From Nyssa sinensis (lineage: Eukaryota; Streptophyta; Magnoliopsida; Cornales; Nyssaceae), in assembly GCA_008638375.1 (NCBI GenBank), contig CM018043.1, forward strand, positions 37,709,396 through 37,773,395: a stretch of 64,000 bases of DNA. Direction: 5' to 3'. Shown here in pieces: positions 61,001 through 64,000 of this stretch. The position numbers and the translations under genes are program-made. The stretch's first letter is position 1; each line of letters opens with the position of its first letter. The notes beneath the pieces are model-generated. The model saw nothing but the letters and a program-made list of their open reading frames with translations. It was not told where the DNA came from and made no database searches.

Positions 61001-61403
61001 TCTTCATTTAATTTTATACACATAATACATTATATACATAATACATTTATATTATATATATATGTATATATACCTATACAATACATATTTTATACACATC
61101 ATTATAATCATATATATACGTGTAACGGTATTTTTAATTACGTACACATACACTAATATTCCATGTACTATGCATGTGTACGTACGTATGCATGCATGGG
61201 TTGCATGCATGCACGTTTTTCGAGGTAAGGTTCCGAGTTGCTCGGGTACCACCCGACACTGGCTTTACTAATCAAAACATTTATCTTTTGAATTTAGGTT
61301 CAGTTCCATAATTATTGTGACTTAAAGTTTAAGGCAGCTCAGGTTATGCTATTCAGTCGACTTGCCTCGGTAATCGTGTCGTATCCCGGGTCGGGATATC
61401 ACA
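58083..61403 (-). mobile_element. E3 3' LTR (3,321 bp)
   Basis: Starts TGTCACGACCCGAAACCC and ends CCCGGGTCGGGATATCACA. It contains three CAGCGGAAG repeats (58209, 58239, 58267), acceptor-like CATTTCAG/GT (minus, 58444), a 17-bp minisatellite (58752-58819), GTCC modules (59425-59610), donor-like CCCAG/GTAATT (minus, 60566), a CT run (about 60738-60762) and TA-rich sequence near the 5' end. Confidence 0.94.
58752..58819 (-). repeat. 17-bp minisatellite in the E3 LTR
   Basis: Four units of CCATAAGAAACAGTAGT, one with GGTACAG. It is present again at 63927-63994 and is not seen in S2, S4, S5 or S7. Confidence 0.9.
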
Positions 61404-61441
61404 TTCTTACCTCCTTAAAAATAAGTTTGTCCGCAAACTTA
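61404..61441 (-). other. E3 polypurine tract and pre-PPT hairpin
   Basis: Minus-strand AAGGAGGTAAGAA abuts the LTR. TAAGTTTG-CGGA-CAAACTTA (61422-61441) forms an 8-bp stem with a CGGA loop. The arms differ from E2 and C at paired positions. Confidence 0.9.
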
Positions 61442-61905
61442 ACGATTCTAATTCCGGTTGTTCTTCTAACATCATGGCCTAACTGAGTTAGTCGTTTCAC
61501 ATTTGTTGGGAATCAAATTTTACTGTTACATTAATTATCGAAATATTCTTTCTATAATTCAAGTGTACCTTGAATTCCTTACGTGAGTCCCAATTGTATT
61601 CTATGGTTTTTCTAGTCTATATTTCATAAGTTCTGTACCTTAACATGATTCAATGATGATTCTGTTGACAATCAGTAAGTAATAAGTAAACGTTCAGTGT
61701 CTATATTCAGTTAACAATATACGTAGAAAGTGACATGAAACATAATTTAATACAAGTAACCCTAAGGGTATCGTTTCCTTAGATACTATCATCATCTTGT
61801 GAAAATTTGAGCAATTAATATGTCACGTAGAGTTCTATGTCTATGTTCAATCCAACAATATATATAGGGATGTAAATATTCAGTGACAAGTGAAATGTGG
61901 GCAGG
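61442..61905 (-). mobile_element. E3 post-gag untranslated segment
   Basis: About 460 bases between the gag stop and the PPT hairpin. No protease, RT or integrase motif was recognised on either strand. Confidence 0.7.
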
Positions 61906-63069
61906 CTATGGGTAGACTAAAGGAATACCTGCGACTCTAGAGGTTGTAGCCTGCACATCCTCTGGGAAAATAGAGAAAACCCGTCCTGCCTGCTGTTGGA
62001 CATTTCCTTGTCCACTCCTCTGGGTTGGGGGCCTAGGTGCTGCTATTGCTGGTGTTGTTGGTCCAGCTGAGGCAATACTAGTCGTGGCCTGAGCATTCTG
62101 GGGACATAGTCTCGCAATATGCCCTTCCTTGCCACAATAGTAACAAGCATTGCTACCCTTAAGACACTGGCCTTTGTGAACCTTCTGGCAGCGAGTGCAT
62201 TGGGTAGCGCTTTCTTTGGTATAGTCTGGTCTCCTCTGAATGGGCTCTGTGGTGTGGGATTCAGTCCCTGGTCTGATAAATGTAGGTCCTAGTCCAGAGG
62301 AAGAAGGCCCTTGCCCCCTACTCTGGTTACTTCCCTGTTTCTGGTTTCCTCGTCTCTTGGCGTACTCCTCACCACTCCTTTCTATAATACGGGCCGTTTC
62401 CACGACATCATCATAAGTAGTCAGTCGATGGGACACCAGTCTATCTTTAATAGGCCACTTCAGTCCTTCCTCAAATTTACGAGCCTTCAAGTCCTCGGTA
62501 TTGATAGCACCAGGGGCAAATCTAGCCAACTCAGTAAATCTAGCCTCGTATTGCTCCACTGTCATTGCCCCCTGTTGCAATACCATAAACTCAGCAACTC
62601 TCCGGTTTCGTACTTCTTGGGAGAAGTACTTCTTATTGAAGATATCAGTAAATCGTTGCCAGTTCATGCCTGGCTCTTTATCTTCTTCTATCATCCACCA
62701 TTTATGTGCCATACCTTTGAGCATGTAAGTGGCGTATGCCACTTTTTGGACCTCAGTGCATATTAGGATTTTAAAGATCCTGTTCATTTCCAATAACCAC
62801 TCCTCAGCTATAGTGGCTCCTCCTGTACCGTCAAAAGTCGGGGGTTTCATCTTCTGAAACCGCTCATACAAGTATGCAGTGTCTCGCTCATTTCCTTGAC
62901 GATGCCCTACATTGTCGCCTGCATTGACAGGCTGTTCCTGTGGTACTGGCTGTACTGGTTGGTTAGCACTAGCCTGAATCTGTGGTAGACTTTCAATGAT
63001 AGTCCGCATCATTCTTTCTAGTTGTTCTAAACGATCCATAGGTAACGGACCTTGCCTCGTGTTTACCAT
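61906..63069 (-). CDS. gag: E3 Gag (387 aa), ends at the Gag/protease boundary
   Basis: Intact frame starting MVNTRQG. The Gag domain lies at about 70-235 (MAHKWWMIEEDKE, then FNKKYFSQEVRNRR, YEARFTELARFAP). CX2CX3HX3C is at C291-C302 and a canonical knuckle at C309-C322 (CYYCGKEGHIARLC). The end, GRVFSIFPEDVQATTSRVAG then six residues, matches the region just before the protease DSG in E1. ATG 63069 is two bases after a TTACAG acceptor-like motif. The protein is clearly homologous to E2 Gag, with weaker similarity to E1. Role: particle formation and RNA binding in the cytoplasm, with protease, RT and integrase supplied in trans. Confidence 0.93.
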   Translation of the reverse strand: MVNTRQGPLPMDRLEQLERMMRTIIESLPQIQASANQPVQPVPQEQPVNAGDNVGHRQGNERDTAYLYERFQKMKPPTFDGTGGATIAEEWLLEMNRIFKILICTEVQKVAYATYMLKGMAHKWWMIEEDKEPGMNWQRFTDIFNKKYFSQEVRNRRVAEFMVLQQGAMTVEQYEARFTELARFAPGAINTEDLKARKFEEGLKWPIKDRLVSHRLTTYDDVVETARIIERSGEEYAKRRGNQKQGSNQSRGQGPSSSGLGPTFIRPGTESHTTEPIQRRPDYTKESATQCTRCQKVHKGQCLKGSNACYYCGKEGHIARLCPQNAQATTSIASAGPTTPAIAAPRPPTQRSGQGNVQQQAGRVFSIFPEDVQATTSRVAGIPLVYP

Positions 63070-63091
63070 GTCTGTAAGAGTAACCCGTGAT

Positions 63092-63139
63092 GATAACCAA
63101 TAAGATAACTAATGAGATAACCAATAAGATAACCAGTCA
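63092..63139 (-). repeat. Four 12-bp tandem repeats in the E3 leader
   Basis: GATAACCAATAA-type units repeat four times without gaps, 20 bases upstream (minus sense) of the acceptor-like motif before gag. Confidence 0.9.
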
Positions 63140-63241
63140 ATGTGTAAGGCAATTAGTCAATGATTGTAAAATATAAAGTATCTGTCATACCTAACAGTCT
63201 TAACTCTAGTCCTATCTCCCATGACTCACAATCGAACCTAT

Positions 63242-63254
63242 AGCTCTGATACCA
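63242..63254 (-). other. E3 primer binding site
   Basis: Minus-strand TGGTATCAGAGCT, three bases from the 5' LTR. It is followed by ATAGGTTCGATTG, which partly matches the complement of the initiator-tRNA T arm. Confidence 0.93.
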
Positions 63255-63257
63255 AGC

Positions 63258-64000
63258 TGTCACGACCCGAAACCCACCCTATGCGGATCTCGTGTCGCGG
63301 GGCCGACCCGAAGGCCGTCCCTACTTTTTCCGTTCCAGTATCATAATACTATTATGCAATGTACTAAAAATTTTAACAGTAAACAGCGGAAGCCTTTATC
63401 AATTACAGTAATCCAGCGGAAGCCTTTTTAAATACATTAAACAGCGGAAGTCTTATTAAATACATGACATAGTTCTACATAATACAAAATGAGAACTAAT
63501 CCGTAACCAGCACCCGGGGGTGGTGAATACATGGGAGAACTAACATAGACTGATCAGTACTTCAAAATGTTCCCCTACGCTCTCAGACTCCTACTGGGGT
63601 CTTGCAGCGTCATCACCTGAAATGGGGGTAAGTGGGGTGGAATGAGCTATGAAGCTCAGCAAGTAAACCAGATCTCCGACACTGGTATCGATGATTTTAA
63701 AGAACGTGAATCCATGAATAAAATATGATAGCCAATCATAAGAAAGGAGATGCTGTGATAGCCAATGAGAACAGTTGCCATGATGGCCAATAAGTAGTGG
63801 GGCACAATATACAGTCAGAAGTAATGAATAAGCAGTGATAAGAGTTTCTCAACAATAACCTGTCACAATGAGAATACTGCCACAATAAATCGTTTACAAT
63901 CAAACCAATGGACAATGTAAGGTAATCCATAAGAAACAGTAGTCCATAAGAAACAGTAATCCATAAGGTACAGTAGTCCATAAGAAACAGTAACCATTCA
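63258..64000 (-). mobile_element. E3 5' LTR, visible part
   Basis: 743 bases, identical by eye to 58083-58825. The rest lies outside the window. Confidence 0.95.

Larger units (their letters stand above)
58083..64000 (-). mobile_element. E3, gag-only retrotransposon, right end outside the window
   Basis: Minus-strand element: 3' LTR 58083-61403, internal 61404-63257, 5' LTR from 63258. Preceded by TACAT (58078-58082); the right-hand TSD lies beyond the window. The 743 bases visible in both LTRs appear identical, so insertion is very recent. The internal region has PPT, gag and PBS only. S2, S4, S5 and S7 are solo LTRs of the same family. Confidence 0.93.

Overview
The window is heterochromatic DNA from a flowering plant; the species and even monocot versus eudicot cannot be told from the sequence. 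It consists almost entirely of nested Ty3/gypsy LTR retrotransposons. I found no host gene, rRNA, functional tRNA or organellar DNA. The evidence is chromovirus-type Gag-Pol, initiator-tRNA-Met primer binding sites (TGGTATCAGAGC), polypurine tracts, 5-bp target-site duplications (TSDs) and very long LTRs (3.1-5.5 kb).

Labels and layout. Left block (1-15179): an old plus-strand element H (LTR end 1-765, PBS 769-780, internal sequence, 3' LTR from about 13754). It is interrupted by solo LTR S1 (987-12904, TSD GATCA), which contains solo LTR S2 (5010-12363, TSD ACCCA), which contains solo LTR S3 (7241-11238, TSD GTTTC). Central block (15180-56600): a minus-strand element C, whose 3' LTR is split by solo LTR S4 (15492-42136, TSD ATATG) and by element E2. 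S4 contains solo LTR S5 (17436-40800, TSD GCGAA). S5 contains the complete autonomous element E1 (17520-34463, TSD TGTAT) and solo LTR S7 (36210-39354, TSD ACTGT). E1 is itself broken by solo LTR S6 (24219-29686, TSD TGGAG). E2 (42180-52553, minus, TSD CAATC) is a complete element that encodes only gag. Right block: truncated C, fragments of another gypsy lineage (56601-58082), then E3 (58083 to beyond the window, minus), a second gag-only element whose visible LTR portions are identical.

How the parts relate. E1 carries the only pol: protease, reverse transcriptase, RNase H, integrase and a C-terminal chromodomain, of the Tekay/Del type. Its reading frame is otherwise open and is interrupted only by S6, exactly between two codons. 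E2 and E3 keep LTRs, PBS, PPT and an intact gag, but stop at the Gag/protease boundary. They therefore need pol from elsewhere. Seven solo LTRs against three complete or near-complete elements show strong removal by LTR-LTR recombination.

Most notable signals. (1) A hairpin with an NGGA-type loop and compensatory arm changes sits just upstream of the PPT in all five elements whose PPT is visible. (2) A CTTCCGC motif complementary to the initiator-tRNA D arm lies about 125 bp from the LTR 3' end in several families, and a T-arm-like complement follows the PBS. (3) The E2 leader has five tandem hairpins, two with compensatory base-pair swaps. (4) Splice-acceptor-like motifs abut all three gag start codons. 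(5) tRNA-like A/B-box modules lie antisense within several LTRs.
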